A DNA stretch of 64,000 nucleotides from Litorimonas haliclonae (GCF_965138505.1 NZ_CBCSCO010000002.1:582533-646532); one strand, 5' to 3'. Positions 1 through 9,592 are shown, counted from the first letter of the stretch. The notes: generated from the letters alone by a model not told the origin. Numbers and translations: made by a program.

Positions 1-402
1 AGTCAGGTCAGCATAATGACGCCCAAGCGCCATGATATTGTTTTAGCCACAACCTCCCATGTTCCGCATCTGATTGCCTATACTTTGGTTGGCACGGCTG
101 TGGATATGGAAAAGGTGACCGCGAATGAAGTTGTAAAATACTCCGCTGGCGGATTTCGGGATTTCACCCGGATAGCGGCGTCTGATCCCGTCATGTGGCG
201 AGATGTTTTCCTATCTAACCGCGAAGCGACTCTGGAAGTAGTCGACCGTTTTATCGAAGACCTCACGGCGTTAAAACGGGCGATAAGGTGGGAAGACGGC
301 GAAACACTTTTAGAGCATTTCGCTAAAACCCGCGATATTCGCCGCCGTATTGTGGATGCCGGACAGGATAGCGCTGAGCCGAATTTCGGCCGTCACGACT
401 GA
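1..402 (+). CDS. Prephenate/arogenate dehydrogenase, C-terminal part (5' end outside window)
   Basis: The reading frame is open from base 1 to the TGA at 400-402, so the gene is cut by the window edge. Visible residues hold the C-terminal helical dimerisation region of the TyrA family: an HD..LA..SH.PH segment is followed by YSAGGFRDFTRIAASDP and a W-x-D-V-F-x-x-N stretch, which are characteristic family positions. The enzyme oxidatively decarboxylates prephenate (or arogenate) in tyrosine synthesis; the NAD-binding N-terminus is not in the window. It converges on the minus-strand ydcF-like gene with a 12 bp gap. Family assignment is firm; substrate cannot be told from this part. Confidence 0.88.
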   Translation, partial: SQVSIMTPKRHDIVLATTSHVPHLIAYTLVGTAVDMEKVTANEVVKYSAGGFRDFTRIAASDPVMWRDVFLSNREATLEVVDRFIEDLTALKRAIRWEDGETLLEHFAKTRDIRRRIVDAGQDSAEPNFGRHD

Positions 403-414
403 GGCGGGAAAGAA

Positions 415-1089
415 CTATTCCTGCGGTTTAGGCAAGGGCGTGTCGGGCGCATCTTCTCTTTGTTGGTTGTTAGAGCCCCGCGCCATTGTGACCAATAGTT
501 TCGCATATTCACCTAGAAGTCGGTCGAAGCGATCCCGGTCAGAATACCAGTGAAGTCGATTTTCTGCAGACACAGGATAGGGCGAGATGCGAATTCGGCC
601 TGCCGCGAGAGTGATTTCACTCTGCGCGCGCGGCATGTGATAGGCAGATGTGACTAAGAGTATATGGTCATATCCTAGCGCCTCTGCCCAAGCGGCGGTT
701 TCTCTTGCATTTCCAATAGTATCTTCCGCGGCGTAATCGAGATCAATACAACAGGTTTTTGTTTCTTCAGGTATGTCTAGTAGGTTAAAAAGCGTTTCCG
801 GCTTTAAGTCCCTGTTTACGCCGGAAATTAAAAGCCGCTCGCCTTTGCCTTGTGCGAGTAAAGCCGCTCCTGCTTCTAGCCGTCCGCCGCCAGACCCGGT
901 CCAGACCACAATCCCGTCGGCATTGGGCGCCGTTTTCGGAGTCGAAAGTCCGTCAACTTTCTCGGCAAAAGCAATAAATCCGAATGCCAGAATGAGAAGG
1001 GCGACAAAAATGACCAAAGCAAAGAATTTCATCCACGCCCAAAGCTTTTGCCCGCCGCTTTTTTTCTGTTTCGGGGCCGCCTTCTTCAT
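415..1089 (-). CDS. YdcF-like DUF218 membrane protein
   Basis: A 224-residue protein with a lysine-rich start, one membrane segment at about residues 18-40 and a DUF218/YdcF domain. The domain shows an ADGIVVWTGSGGGRLEAG start, then LLISG, an E-D-T-I-G-NA-ET segment and LLVTSAYHMPRA, the usual DUF218 order. Members are linked to envelope polysaccharide or peptidoglycan metabolism; the reaction here is unknown. A longer in-frame extension to 1188 exists, but I prefer the ATG at 1089, which forms a TAATG overlap with the ftsX stop and so implies translational coupling. It is the last gene of a likely ftsE-ftsX-ydcF unit. Confidence 0.8.
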   Translation of the reverse strand: MKKAAPKQKKSGGQKLWAWMKFFALVIFVALLILAFGFIAFAEKVDGLSTPKTAPNADGIVVWTGSGGGRLEAGAALLAQGKGERLLISGVNRDLKPETLFNLLDIPEETKTCCIDLDYAAEDTIGNARETAAWAEALGYDHILLVTSAYHMPRAQSEITLAAGRIRISPYPVSAENRLHWYSDRDRFDRLLGEYAKLLVTMARGSNNQQREDAPDTPLPKPQE

Positions 1090-1997
1090 TAGGCGCGTTT
1101 CCGTTCGCGAAGAAGCGCTCGTTTGGTGGCAACACCTGCAGCAATTGCGCAGACGAGAACGAAGAGACACCAGAGTCCAACGAGCCAAAAAATATCATTT
1201 ATAACTTGCCCCAAATTCGACCAGAATATTGTAGGGACGGCGCTAAACATAGAGAGAGCCGCCCAAATGAGCCAAGCTACCAATATTCCAATTCCAGCGC
1301 CGGCTGCGCTGCGGCGTCCGGCCTGTCCGACAAAAAGCCTGGCTATAAAGCTATCTGTCGCGCCGACCTGAGCCAGAACCGAGATAATGGAGCGCTGCGC
1401 GGCCATGGCAGACCGTGTGGCAAATAAATTGACGCTAACGCCAGCAACCAACAGCAAGGTTAGTAGAGCCGCGCCGCCAACGACCAAAGCTCTTGCTGTT
1501 CCTCGTATCTGATCCGCCCAACGGGAATGGTCATCAATAGACGCAACAATCCCGTCTTCCTGTAACTGTGAGGCCAATAGAACGGCATTGGGCGGTCTCG
1601 CGTCCTGTGGCGTCTGGATTGTAATTAATCCCGGTAAAGTCAGGCTCTCGGGAAGGTCCAGATTACCAATCCACGGCTTGATCAATTCTTGGGACTCGGA
1701 TCGGTCAACCACTTCAATTTCGGCGGCATCTCCGACAACCGTCCGAATGGTTTGCGCCGCCCTATTCATCTGAGTTTCGAAATCGTTTTCTGGTGACATC
1801 GGGGCGAGGCTCACCTGTACAGTCACGGAGTTAGAGAGTTGAGCTTGCCAGTCGCCAGAAAGTCTTGAGGCCGAACGCGAAAACAAGAGAGCCAAAGCCG
1901 CAAGAAAGGCCATAATCGCCAAAACGAGTATCAGAGTCCGAACATTGTGTCCGCGCGTCATCAGGATGGGCTGTTGAGAGGGTAATGGCTGGCTCAT
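1089..1997 (-). CDS. ftsX: Cell division permease-like protein FtsX
   Basis: 302 residues. Four membrane segments are visible: about 21-40, 168-190, 230-250 and 268-290, with a periplasmic loop of about 125 residues between the first and second, the standard FtsX layout. With the FtsE ATPase it forms a complex that transmits cytoplasmic ATP hydrolysis to cell-wall hydrolases at the division site. The ATG overlaps the ftsE stop codon in an ATGA junction (1994-1997), so the two subunits are translationally coupled. FtsX sequences are poorly conserved, but the ftsE neighbour and topology make the call safe. Confidence 0.9.
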   Translation of the reverse strand: MSQPLPSQQPILMTRGHNVRTLILVLAIMAFLAALALLFSRSASRLSGDWQAQLSNSVTVQVSLAPMSPENDFETQMNRAAQTIRTVVGDAAEIEVVDRSESQELIKPWIGNLDLPESLTLPGLITIQTPQDARPPNAVLLASQLQEDGIVASIDDHSRWADQIRGTARALVVGGAALLTLLLVAGVSVNLFATRSAMAAQRSIISVLAQVGATDSFIARLFVGQAGRRSAAGAGIGILVAWLIWAALSMFSAVPTIFWSNLGQVINDIFWLVGLWCLFVLVCAIAAGVATKRALLRERKRA

Positions 1998-2761
1998 GAG
2001 ACCCCCTCACCAAAATCAGACCGTGCATTCAATCCCTTATAGATACGGCCATCTTCAATTCTAAGAACCCGGGCGTCTAATTCTTGAATGAGGTCTATAT
2101 CGTGGGTTGCTATCATAACCGTTGTCCCCATCCGGTTCATTTCGGCAAACAGCCTGAGTAGACGTCGCCCGATTTCAGGGTCGACATTCCCAGTGGGTTC
2201 ATCAGCAATAAGAAGGTTTGGCTTGGCTATCACGGCCCGGGCAATTGCGGCGCGCTGTTTTTCTCCGCCGGATAAAGTTGGCGGAAAGGCCTGCATGCGA
2301 TGCCCCAGTCCGACCCATTGTAAAAGCTCTGTGACGTCTTGGGTGTATTGTGCTCGGGACTGTCCCGCAACGCGAAGCGGGAGGGACACATTTTCGAATA
2401 CGCTGAGATGGTCGATAAGGGTGAAGTCTTGTAAAACAACCCCGATGCGCCGTCTGACGGCTTGGCTTTTTCGATTGTCCAACAAGGCCGCGACTTCTCC
2501 AAAAACAGAAATGTGGCCGCGTGACGGGGTAAGGGCGAGATAACAAAGCTTCAGAAGGCTGGATTTTCCGGCGCCCGAAGGACCAGTCAAAAAGCTGAAA
2601 CTTCCTTGTGGGAGCGATAGGTTCACGTCAGATAGAATTTCAGGCCCCCGCCCATAGCGAAGCCCGACATCGCGGAACGCAATGATATCAGACCCGCCGG
2701 AGGGGCGCGCGGCCGCAGGATTTAAACCCGGGCTATTGGAGTTTGGCTCAGGACGTGTCAA
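1994..2761 (-). CDS. ftsE: Cell division ATP-binding protein FtsE
   Basis: ABC-type ATPase partner of FtsX. It has a Walker A GPSGAGKSS, a Q-loop GVVLQDF, the signature LSGGEKQR, a Walker B LLIADEPTGNVD and the switch histidine in ATHD. Upstream of the usual first strand (IAFRDVGLRYG) there is no ATG. The frame is open to a GTG at 2821, which would overlap the divergent zinc-ribbon gene. I choose the TTG at 2761 because GGAAGAGG lies just before it; this leaves about 25 non-canonical residues ahead of the fold. The 3' end overlaps ftsX by 4 bp. Confidence 0.88.
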   Translation of the reverse strand: MTRPEPNSNSPGLNPAAARPSGGSDIIAFRDVGLRYGRGPEILSDVNLSLPQGSFSFLTGPSGAGKSSLLKLCYLALTPSRGHISVFGEVAALLDNRKSQAVRRRIGVVLQDFTLIDHLSVFENVSLPLRVAGQSRAQYTQDVTELLQWVGLGHRMQAFPPTLSGGEKQRAAIARAVIAKPNLLIADEPTGNVDPEIGRRLLRLFAEMNRMGTTVMIATHDIDLIQELDARVLRIEDGRIYKGLNARSDFGEGVS

Positions 2762-2792
2762 AATACCTCTTCCACTGTCGAATCGAACTCTT

Positions 2793-3521
2793 ATGATACT
2801 GACCTGTCCGGAATGTTCCACCAGTTATATGGCGAAAGATGACGCCATTGGCCCAAATGGGCGTACTGTTCGGTGTACAAATTGCTCTGCTACCTGGTTT
2901 GTCCCAGCAGAAACCGAGCCTGCTTCTACCCCTGACGAATTGCAATTGGCGGATATGACGCGCCATGAGACTAACGCACCTGTTGAGCCGCCCGCTTCCG
3001 AGCAAACGCATGAAACCGTTCCTTTTACAGCTCCGTCCCAAAAAGGCGCTGATGCCATCATTCGGGATAAGGCTGAAGCCGAGAAAAGACGGGCGCGACG
3101 CCGGATAATCTGGCTCATTTGGCTTATTCCTCTTATGTTGATTTTGGCTTTTCTAGCGATTCTTTATTTCGGCCGGAATACAATTGTAGAACGGTTTCCA
3201 ACAACAGCCCCCATTTATAACGCCATTGGGATAAAAGTGAGTCAGAGCGGGCTCCAAGTTGAGAGTCCAACCCTTCGATTGGCTGTCGTAAACGGAGAGA
3301 CAACCGTAGTGATTAATGGCGCCATCCGAAATATTTCAAATAAAGCGCAGTCTCTGCCAATGCTTAGATTGTCGCTGCATAACCCTTCGGGAGAGGAAGT
3401 GGCAAATTGGCTGGTGGATATGGAAAAACCAGTTTTAAGGCCTAGAGAACGGATAGAATTTGCGTCTGAATATCCTAATCCGCCTCTGGACAGTACGAGC
3501 CTGCGCTATCGTCTAATGTAA
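2793..3521 (+). CDS. MJ0042-type zinc-ribbon, single-span membrane protein (DUF3426-like)
   Basis: 242 residues. The N-terminus is an MJ0042-type zinc ribbon: residues 4-30 hold two CxxC pairs (TCPEC and RCTNC) and end in the family's ATWFVP. A variable Pro/Glu-rich linker follows, then a basic stretch and a membrane helix near residues 105-127 (WLIWLIPLMLILAFLAILYF). The last 100 residues resemble the DUF3426 periplasmic domain, ending in an F-A-S-E-Y-P-N-P segment. The ATG at 2793 puts the ribbon at the extreme N-terminus as in relatives, so the upstream in-frame extension is not used. It is divergent from ftsE; function unknown. Confidence 0.82.
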   Translation: MILTCPECSTSYMAKDDAIGPNGRTVRCTNCSATWFVPAETEPASTPDELQLADMTRHETNAPVEPPASEQTHETVPFTAPSQKGADAIIRDKAEAEKRRARRRIIWLIWLIPLMLILAFLAILYFGRNTIVERFPTTAPIYNAIGIKVSQSGLQVESPTLRLAVVNGETTVVINGAIRNISNKAQSLPMLRLSLHNPSGEEVANWLVDMEKPVLRPRERIEFASEYPNPPLDSTSLRYRLM

Positions 3522-3529
3522 AAATGTAT

Positions 3530-6160
3530 TTAGAAACGTTCGAGAAGGCGTTCGAGATATTCCCGTTCTTCTTTACGGCGTTCGCGTTCTGCCGCCCTAC
3601 GGCGCAATTCTTCCATAAGCTCGCGTGACCGATTAGCTTTACCGTCAGGGTCGATGTCGGTTTCGGCGTTTTCAGAATTTTCTCCGCCTTGTTGACGTCC
3701 AAGTGGGTCTGTCGCGTCCTGGCCTTCACCGCTTTCGCCGTCTCTCTGACTTTGAAGGGACTCTGCCAGTTTCTCTCCGGCTTCGCGGAGCGCTTGAACA
3801 GCTTCCTCTTGTGCCTGGCCCGCGCTTGCAAAATCCCCGCGGGACAACGCCTCCGCTGCGCCGGACATAGAGTTCCGCGCGCGGTCTAATTCATCCTGCG
3901 CAGCCTCTGTGCCGCCGCCGTTCTCGTTTCTTTCTCCGCCAAGTTGGTTTCCACCTTCGCCGTCCTCATTTTGACCTCCCGCCGCCTGATCGTCCGACTC
4001 TGCGCCGAGTTGAGCGTCCTGGCCTTCATTTTCTCCGAGACGCCCCAGTAATTTTTCGAGTCCTTCCTGTCGGGTGGCTAACTCGCCCGGGCTTAGACTC
4101 GTTTCGGGGGAACCGATTTGTTCCCCATTCGGATCTTCTTGCGCTTGGCGTTCGGCCTCGTTCGTTTCATCCTGTAATTCACGTTGTTCGCCCAATAAAT
4201 CAGCGAGTTCTTCAAGATTTTTCTTCATCTCTTCACTCATTTCGCCGGATAGGCCTTCGCCATCTCCGCCGCCGGATTGCTGTGACAGCTGCATTTGCAT
4301 GTTTTCTAAAAGCTGAGCCAATTGAGCTAGAGCGCGGCGGGCGCCTTCGACGTCTCCGGCTTTAAAGGCTTCTTCTATTGCTTTGCGGAGTTCCTCAATT
4401 TCGTCTGTGGTTCCCATGGAGCCGCTTCCGCCGCCACCCTCCTGCTCGGCAAAGTTACCTTCTTCTAGCGCTTTGCGTTTCAGTTCTTCGGTATAGGCGT
4501 CAACGGCGTTGTTATAACGCTCAAACAAAGTGTCGATTTCGCGTTGCGGGGCGCGGCGGGCCATGCCCTCCCGCAAAGCCTGCTCTGCCTCACGCATTTC
4601 TTCGAGCGCCGTTCCTAGAACGCCGTACTCGGCCCTTAGAGCAATGGACCAAAGTTCGTCAGGTATCGGATTTATCGTTTCAAGATTTCGGGCATAGCGC
4701 AGGCGGGAGCGGACATTGCGAAGCCCCAGATAGACACTGGGGTCACTGAATAAACCATCTGGCCGGTCGGTTACGGCGTCGATCAACTTTGCGGCTCGCT
4801 CAATACCTTCGGGCGCGCGGTCTAAACGTTGGGCTGGGTTGAAGGTCCCGTAAATCTGACCCGGAGGTGGTGCGGCGTTTGTTTCCGGAGCGTAATTTGA
4901 ACCAAGGGCTTGAAGCACGACCGCTCTTTGCTCGATAACGGCTTTAGCCAGAGGTTCGACAAATATTTTGTCCGGCACTCGAAACCAACTTTCAGAGGAT
5001 AAAGCTGACTGACCCGCTCCGTCAGTGGCTTTTAACCGGGCAATCACTTTCTTGCCGGCCAGCGGGTGGCGCGTCAAATCCATCTTGGACTCCGCCGCGT
5101 CTGCTTTCGTTAGTGAGCCGCCACTTAAGGGAATATCGACGGCGGAAGAGTTTGCAAACGGATCTCCCTCTGCCTCCGTAATTTCAGCCATTTCTAAGGA
5201 TAATTTCGTAACGCCGTAATCATCCTTGAGAGAGTAAGAAATCACTAAGCGGTCCTGTTTGTCGGCTTTCGGCGTGTCGTCGAGAGTGACAATTGGCGGT
5301 TGATCCTGAATAACGTTTAAATCCCAGACTTTGTGCTTAGAGCCTATCCTCCAGACGGCGACGCCTGAATCGCGAATAATCGCACGGGCTTCAAACGTTT
5401 CATCGCTTAGTTGGTTTAGTTTCAAATAGTTTGTTTCGTCCCCCTGTTTAAGTTTTGGCCGCGGAACGCTCTTGGCGCCATTGAGCCTAACGACCCATTC
5501 ACTTCCGGCGGGAATTTTTTGAATGTCTTGGCCCTTGAAATAGATCGGAGGGCGGCCCGTATAATCTGGTGGGTCAATCCAGGCCTCAAAGCTCATATTG
5601 TCAGGATTAATTCCCGCCTGCCAGACCGGGGTCACGGCGCGACGTAAACGTTCCATATTCGCTCCGTTTCCAATAATCAGAGCTAATATGAGAGCGCAGG
5701 GGAGCGCGAGCCGAGCGTAATAAGGATCGCGCGGCGCAACGGTTGGACGCAGACCCGGACGGTTTAGGTTTTGGGCCTGTTTTAGGGCTTTTGCATAATG
5801 TGCGGGCCAGCCGTCTGCGCCAATGGCAGGGTGGTCTTCCAATACGTCCAGAGGGCGGTGGGATTGGCCCGAATCTATTTCGACGCGACGCTTTGCTTCG
5901 GAAAGACTCGGCAGACGGCGTTTCTGAGCTTTAAACGCGGCGTGTATAAGAAAGGCGAGAGCGGCAATCGCGGCAATAGCGCGCCAAGGGTCTCCAATTC
6001 GTTCCCAGACACCGCTAAACGCACCGACCAGAAAGACCGAGATGAAAACCGCCGCCCACAAGAACACAGGAGCATACCGTTCCCAAACGAGCCAGAGGCG
6101 GGCCGTTCGCACATAGCGCGCCAGTTTGGTTGTTAGAGCTGTTTTCTCCGGAGATTCCAT
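3530..6160 (-). CDS. TIGR02302-family (DUF4175) membrane protein
   Basis: 876 residues. Two to three hydrophobic segments lie in the first 70 residues and another near 150-165, followed by a long periplasmic part. The C-terminal half from about residue 560 is low complexity, rich in Glu, Gln, Gly and Asn, with repeated alanine/glutamate helices; the protein ends in a very charged RRRAAERERRKEEREYLERLLERF-like coil. This is the layout of the alphaproteobacterial TIGR02302 family, which usually sits beside lysA as here. No biochemical function is established. It lies 55 bp downstream of lysA and is probably cotranscribed with it. Confidence 0.85.
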   Translation of the reverse strand: MESPEKTALTTKLARYVRTARLWLVWERYAPVFLWAAVFISVFLVGAFSGVWERIGDPWRAIAAIAALAFLIHAAFKAQKRRLPSLSEAKRRVEIDSGQSHRPLDVLEDHPAIGADGWPAHYAKALKQAQNLNRPGLRPTVAPRDPYYARLALPCALILALIIGNGANMERLRRAVTPVWQAGINPDNMSFEAWIDPPDYTGRPPIYFKGQDIQKIPAGSEWVVRLNGAKSVPRPKLKQGDETNYLKLNQLSDETFEARAIIRDSGVAVWRIGSKHKVWDLNVIQDQPPIVTLDDTPKADKQDRLVISYSLKDDYGVTKLSLEMAEITEAEGDPFANSSAVDIPLSGGSLTKADAAESKMDLTRHPLAGKKVIARLKATDGAGQSALSSESWFRVPDKIFVEPLAKAVIEQRAVVLQALGSNYAPETNAAPPPGQIYGTFNPAQRLDRAPEGIERAAKLIDAVTDRPDGLFSDPSVYLGLRNVRSRLRYARNLETINPIPDELWSIALRAEYGVLGTALEEMREAEQALREGMARRAPQREIDTLFERYNNAVDAYTEELKRKALEEGNFAEQEGGGGSGSMGTTDEIEELRKAIEEAFKAGDVEGARRALAQLAQLLENMQMQLSQQSGGGDGEGLSGEMSEEMKKNLEELADLLGEQRELQDETNEAERQAQEDPNGEQIGSPETSLSPGELATRQEGLEKLLGRLGENEGQDAQLGAESDDQAAGGQNEDGEGGNQLGGERNENGGGTEAAQDELDRARNSMSGAAEALSRGDFASAGQAQEEAVQALREAGEKLAESLQSQRDGESGEGQDATDPLGRQQGGENSENAETDIDPDGKANRSRELMEELRRRAAERERRKEEREYLERLLERF

Positions 6161-6215
6161 AATTAAAACGACTATATAGCCCTGACTATATGTGTCGCGT
6201 TAAATTTCATCCAAG

Positions 6216-7505
6216 CTACAGTTGGCCGCGCGGCGACCGGTTTAGCCAGCTTGGCAGGCGTTCAGATTTAAGAATTTCTTCAATTTTGGGTCTTTCGCGA
6301 ATGACTTCAAACCTGTCTCCTTTGACCATGACTTCAGGCGTCAGAGGGCGGGTATTGTACTGGCTACTTTGAGCGGCTCCGTAAGCCCCAGCAGAATGCA
6401 GAACGACCAAATCGCCGGCTTCTAAGGCAGGCATGTCGCGCCCTTTTGTAAAGGTATCGCCGCTTTCGCAAACGGGGCCGACCACGTCATAAGTTGCTTC
6501 TTCCGCGTTCGGTCCAGGCGCTTTGACAGGTTCAATGTCGTGATAGGCATCGTAAAGCGCCGGACGCAAAAGGTCATTCATCGCCGCGTCTATGATCAGA
6601 AAATCTCTGTCTTCGCCGTTTTTGACGTAGAGAACTTCTGACAAAAGAACGCCGGAATTTCCTGCAATCATGCGGCCCGGTTCGAATATCATTTCGACAT
6701 CCATATCCCGTGTGAGCTTTTTCACCAGCGAGCCATATTCGGCCGGGAGGGGAGGAGCTTTGGTGTTATCGCCATAAGGAATCCCGAGGCCGCCGCCAAT
6801 ATCGAAGCTTTTTATCGTATGACCAGCCTCACGCAGACGGGAAATTAAGTTTCCGACTTTCTCAATAGCCGCTTCAAACGGGGCAAGTTGATCAATTTGG
6901 CTGCCGATATGGACGTCGACGCCGACAATTTCGATGCCAGGCAGTGTGGCGGCGTGAGCGTAAGCCGCCTCTGCGGAAGGCCACGCAATGCCGAATTTAT
7001 TTTCTTTTTTACCTGTCGAAATTTTTGCGTGGCCGCCCGCTGTCACATCCGGATTTACGCGGAAAGCAATTGGGGCTTTTCTCCCCATGTCTACGGCCAC
7101 TTCGTTCAAGGCGTTAAGTTCAGCCAAGCTTTCGACGTTAAAGACACGAATATTAGCCCGCAAAGCGGCTCTCATTTCGTCTTTGGTTTTCCCGACGCCT
7201 GAGAAAACGATTTTTTGCCCAGGAATTCCGGCCAGGAGAGCGCGCGCCAGCTCTCCGCCGCTGACGACATCGGCTCCAGCTCCGAGCTTTGCCAAGGTGG
7301 CGAGAACGGCGATATTGGAATTGGCTTTTACGGAATAGGCCACAAGGGCGTTTATGCCCTCAAAACTATCGGCAAAAACCGAATAATGCCGTTCAAATGT
7401 TGCCGTTGAATACACATAAACGGGGGTGCCAACTGTTTCGGCAATGGCCCGCAAAGGCACATCTTCGGCATAAAGTTCGCCGTTTCTATAATCGAAATGT
7501 CTCAT
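6216..7505 (-). CDS. lysA: Diaminopimelate decarboxylase
   Basis: 429 residues, usual length for LysA, which converts meso-diaminopimelate to L-lysine using pyridoxal phosphate. The cofactor lysine is K60 in VAYSVKANSN. The glycine-rich phosphate loop is FDIGGGLGIPYG, and the second active-site motif VGPVCESGDTF carries the conserved cysteine. HIGSQI is the family histidine motif. It follows lptM by 27 bp, an arrangement common in Alphaproteobacteria. The C-terminus is complete. Confidence 0.96.
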   Translation of the reverse strand: MRHFDYRNGELYAEDVPLRAIAETVGTPVYVYSTATFERHYSVFADSFEGINALVAYSVKANSNIAVLATLAKLGAGADVVSGGELARALLAGIPGQKIVFSGVGKTKDEMRAALRANIRVFNVESLAELNALNEVAVDMGRKAPIAFRVNPDVTAGGHAKISTGKKENKFGIAWPSAEAAYAHAATLPGIEIVGVDVHIGSQIDQLAPFEAAIEKVGNLISRLREAGHTIKSFDIGGGLGIPYGDNTKAPPLPAEYGSLVKKLTRDMDVEMIFEPGRMIAGNSGVLLSEVLYVKNGEDRDFLIIDAAMNDLLRPALYDAYHDIEPVKAPGPNAEEATYDVVGPVCESGDTFTKGRDMPALEAGDLVVLHSAGAYGAAQSSQYNTRPLTPEVMVKGDRFEVIRERPKIEEILKSERLPSWLNRSPRGQL

Positions 7506-7532
7506 GTGATCAGCTGTTTCTACTTTATCGGC

Positions 7533-7778
7533 TTAATAAGGTGTCGTTTCATCGACATAATCTTCGTCGAAAATATCGTCTTCTGTGTCGTCAATAGGAC
7601 TGTCATTTGTCACGCTGTCCTCATCGGGTTTCTTATCGACTTCATTTCTGGCCTCTCCCCAAAGCGGCGGCGGCGTTTTCAAATCCCCTTTGATTCCGCA
7701 GCCTGTGAGGACAAGGGAACCTAAGAGAAGGGCAAGTGTTAAGCCTGTATTAAGGCTGTTGCGACGAACAGAGGGCAT
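7533..7778 (-). CDS. lptM: LptM-type small lipoprotein
   Basis: 81 residues. A lipoprotein signal ends in LVLTGC, and the mature protein begins CGIKGDLKTPPPLWG, the short CG-x-K-G-x-L-x-x-P motif of the YifL/LptM family that assists assembly of the LPS translocon LptDE. After this motif the protein is a disordered acidic tail. I chose the ATG at 7778, which has an AGGA shortly upstream and puts the signal peptide at the N-terminus; the longer in-frame extension is not needed. The position directly before lysA agrees with the family context. Confidence 0.84.
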   Translation of the reverse strand: MPSVRRNSLNTGLTLALLLGSLVLTGCGIKGDLKTPPPLWGEARNEVDKKPDEDSVTNDSPIDDTEDDIFDEDYVDETTPY

Positions 7779-7902
7779 AGTGGATCCTATTTCACGGTAA
7801 AGTGTCGTTACGGACTCATTGAGCATACGTCCAGCCCATCCGTATGTATAGGTCGGACACAGGACAATATCACAAGAGAAAGGGGTGACCCTCCACAATA
7901 AC

Positions 7903-8724
7903 ATGAAACAAATTTTACACTCTAAGCGAGGCTCTGCCCTTATGTCCCACCCCCTGATAATGTCTTCAGTATTACTTGGTTGTGCGTTTTCAATCGTCTC
8001 ACCGGTGAGCGCGAAAGCCGTTGAGACGCGAGGAGAGACTTTCTGCCAGCCTACAAAGAAAGCCGTAAAAATCGTAGATGAGCTATCAGAAGTTAAAGAG
8101 GAATACCGAGATATTGTTGATGTTGATATTGACCCAAGGTTTTTGATTAAAGATGGCGGCGTCTGGCCAGAGAGATTTTATCTAAGCGAAGATGGAAAGA
8201 CGGTGAAAGACCTCCCATTTTCTAAAGAAGACGGGCGTGTCGAAGGATTTATGGCGTCGGCGAGGGCGTACCCAAAAACTGAAATTTGCATAGATGACCC
8301 CACGCGCGCGGAGCGCCCTGCGGATGATGAAGGGCTTTATTTCGAAATGGGTCTATCCCCTTTCTTTCATAACCGCAGCGGACGCTATGATATGGAAGAA
8401 CTAAAAGAAGGCACGAAGGACGGAAAAAAGTTCTATAAAAAAATGATTCCGGGAGCTCTTTCCATGTTTATGCCCGACACGGATTATCTGGCAGTCAAAT
8501 ATGAGGATAGATCGGCGCCGCTCCGCGCCTATGTGTTGCTTGACGGCGTAGAGACTTTGATGAAGGGCGAAAAGGTGAAGGACTTCTACGTTATCTCTTT
8601 TAAAAACATGGAAGACTGGGACGCAGAAGGTTTGGTCGTTAAAGGCGGGGCCTATAATCTCCAACCTGTCCCAAGTCCCTCTGTTATGAGACGGTTTGGA
8701 TGGGGTGAAGACACAGAATCCTGA
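7903..8724 (+). CDS. Secreted protein of unknown family (paralogue A)
   Basis: 273 residues with a signal peptide ending near PVSAKA. I do not recognise a named domain. The second half (residues about 140-250) is related to the next gene: both have an aromatic S-P-F/Y-N-x-x-G segment, then an EEL-x-EG-x-KDG-x-K motif, an x-PG-x-x-x-FM-P motif and a final two-strand part. The start is ambiguous: a GTG at 7885 adds six residues and lies next to an AGGGG run, while the ATG at 7903 gives a tidier signal peptide. It is divergent from lptM and shares a 124 bp promoter gap with it. Confidence 0.7.
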   Translation: MKQILHSKRGSALMSHPLIMSSVLLGCAFSIVSPVSAKAVETRGETFCQPTKKAVKIVDELSEVKEEYRDIVDVDIDPRFLIKDGGVWPERFYLSEDGKTVKDLPFSKEDGRVEGFMASARAYPKTEICIDDPTRAERPADDEGLYFEMGLSPFFHNRSGRYDMEELKEGTKDGKKFYKKMIPGALSMFMPDTDYLAVKYEDRSAPLRAYVLLDGVETLMKGEKVKDFYVISFKNMEDWDAEGLVVKGGAYNLQPVPSPSVMRRFGWGEDTES

Positions 8725-8795
8725 TTAAATTATTTAAACTATTAAAACGGTGAAAATCTGATATCGCAACTATTACATGTCTTTAGAGGGGTAAC

Positions 8796-9449
8796 ATGTT
8801 GCGAACATTCTTTGTTTTTACAGCCGTTCTGTTGGGGGTAAGACCGCTTTCCGCTTGGGCTGAAACGAATTGTCTGGCCGCCAAAGACCTCGTCAATATG
8901 GTTCAGTCATTCTATCGAGCTGATGCAGACCGTATCGACATCATCAAACCTGAATTCAACCTTCAGCTAAAGCCAATTGGCGACAATCCAGCTCCCACGG
9001 GCCTTAGATATGTTTACGAAGACCAAGAGATAGACCTTCTTATCGATGAAGAGGGGAATGTTCAGGGGATGGAAAAAGCTTCTTCCTTCAAAAAAGATGG
9101 AGAATTATGCAAGCTAATAGACGGTGAAATCGGTGAGAAAACCAAAGAGCCGACCGTCCAAGCTAATATGTCATTCAGTTTTCCTTATTTAAATAAGACG
9201 GGCTCTCATAGCGTCGACGAACTTGTCGAAGGGGCAAAAGATGGCTCCAAAATCATGAATTCCCTCGCGCCCGGTGGTATGGGATTTATGGTTCCGGGCC
9301 TCAAAGCGATAATTGTCAGCCCGGCGGAGAAAGATGGAGACATGCCCGTTTTACGGTTTATGGAAGGGGACACTCTTACCAGAGGGCCAGAGATTACTCG
9401 GGTTAAAAACAATCAGCTTTTCAAAGTCAAAGATTTGAAAAAATCCTGA
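8796..9449 (+). CDS. Secreted protein of unknown family (paralogue B)
   Basis: 217 residues with a signal peptide ending at LSAWA. GAGGGG sits 5 bp before the ATG, a clear ribosome-binding site. It shares with the preceding gene the pattern F-P-Y-L-N-K-T-G then DELVEGAKDGSK then LAPGGMGFMVPG, so the two are tandem paralogues although overall identity looks low. Two cysteines (about residues 26 and 105) could form a disulfide, since paralogue A has similarly placed ones. No enzyme motif seen. It probably acts in the periplasm or outside the cell. Confidence 0.7.
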   Translation: MLRTFFVFTAVLLGVRPLSAWAETNCLAAKDLVNMVQSFYRADADRIDIIKPEFNLQLKPIGDNPAPTGLRYVYEDQEIDLLIDEEGNVQGMEKASSFKKDGELCKLIDGEIGEKTKEPTVQANMSFSFPYLNKTGSHSVDELVEGAKDGSKIMNSLAPGGMGFMVPGLKAIIVSPAEKDGDMPVLRFMEGDTLTRGPEITRVKNNQLFKVKDLKKS

Positions 9450-9592
9450 GCTGATCGCTTAGACGTTTCGGGTTCATACCGGCTTGTTGCGACGTTTGAT
9501 TTTGACCCAGAAGAAATAGGCAAAGAGGAAGACAAAGTTGCGGGAAGTGCAAAATAATTTACAAAACACCGTCAAAGGCTTAGGCCTTGGGC

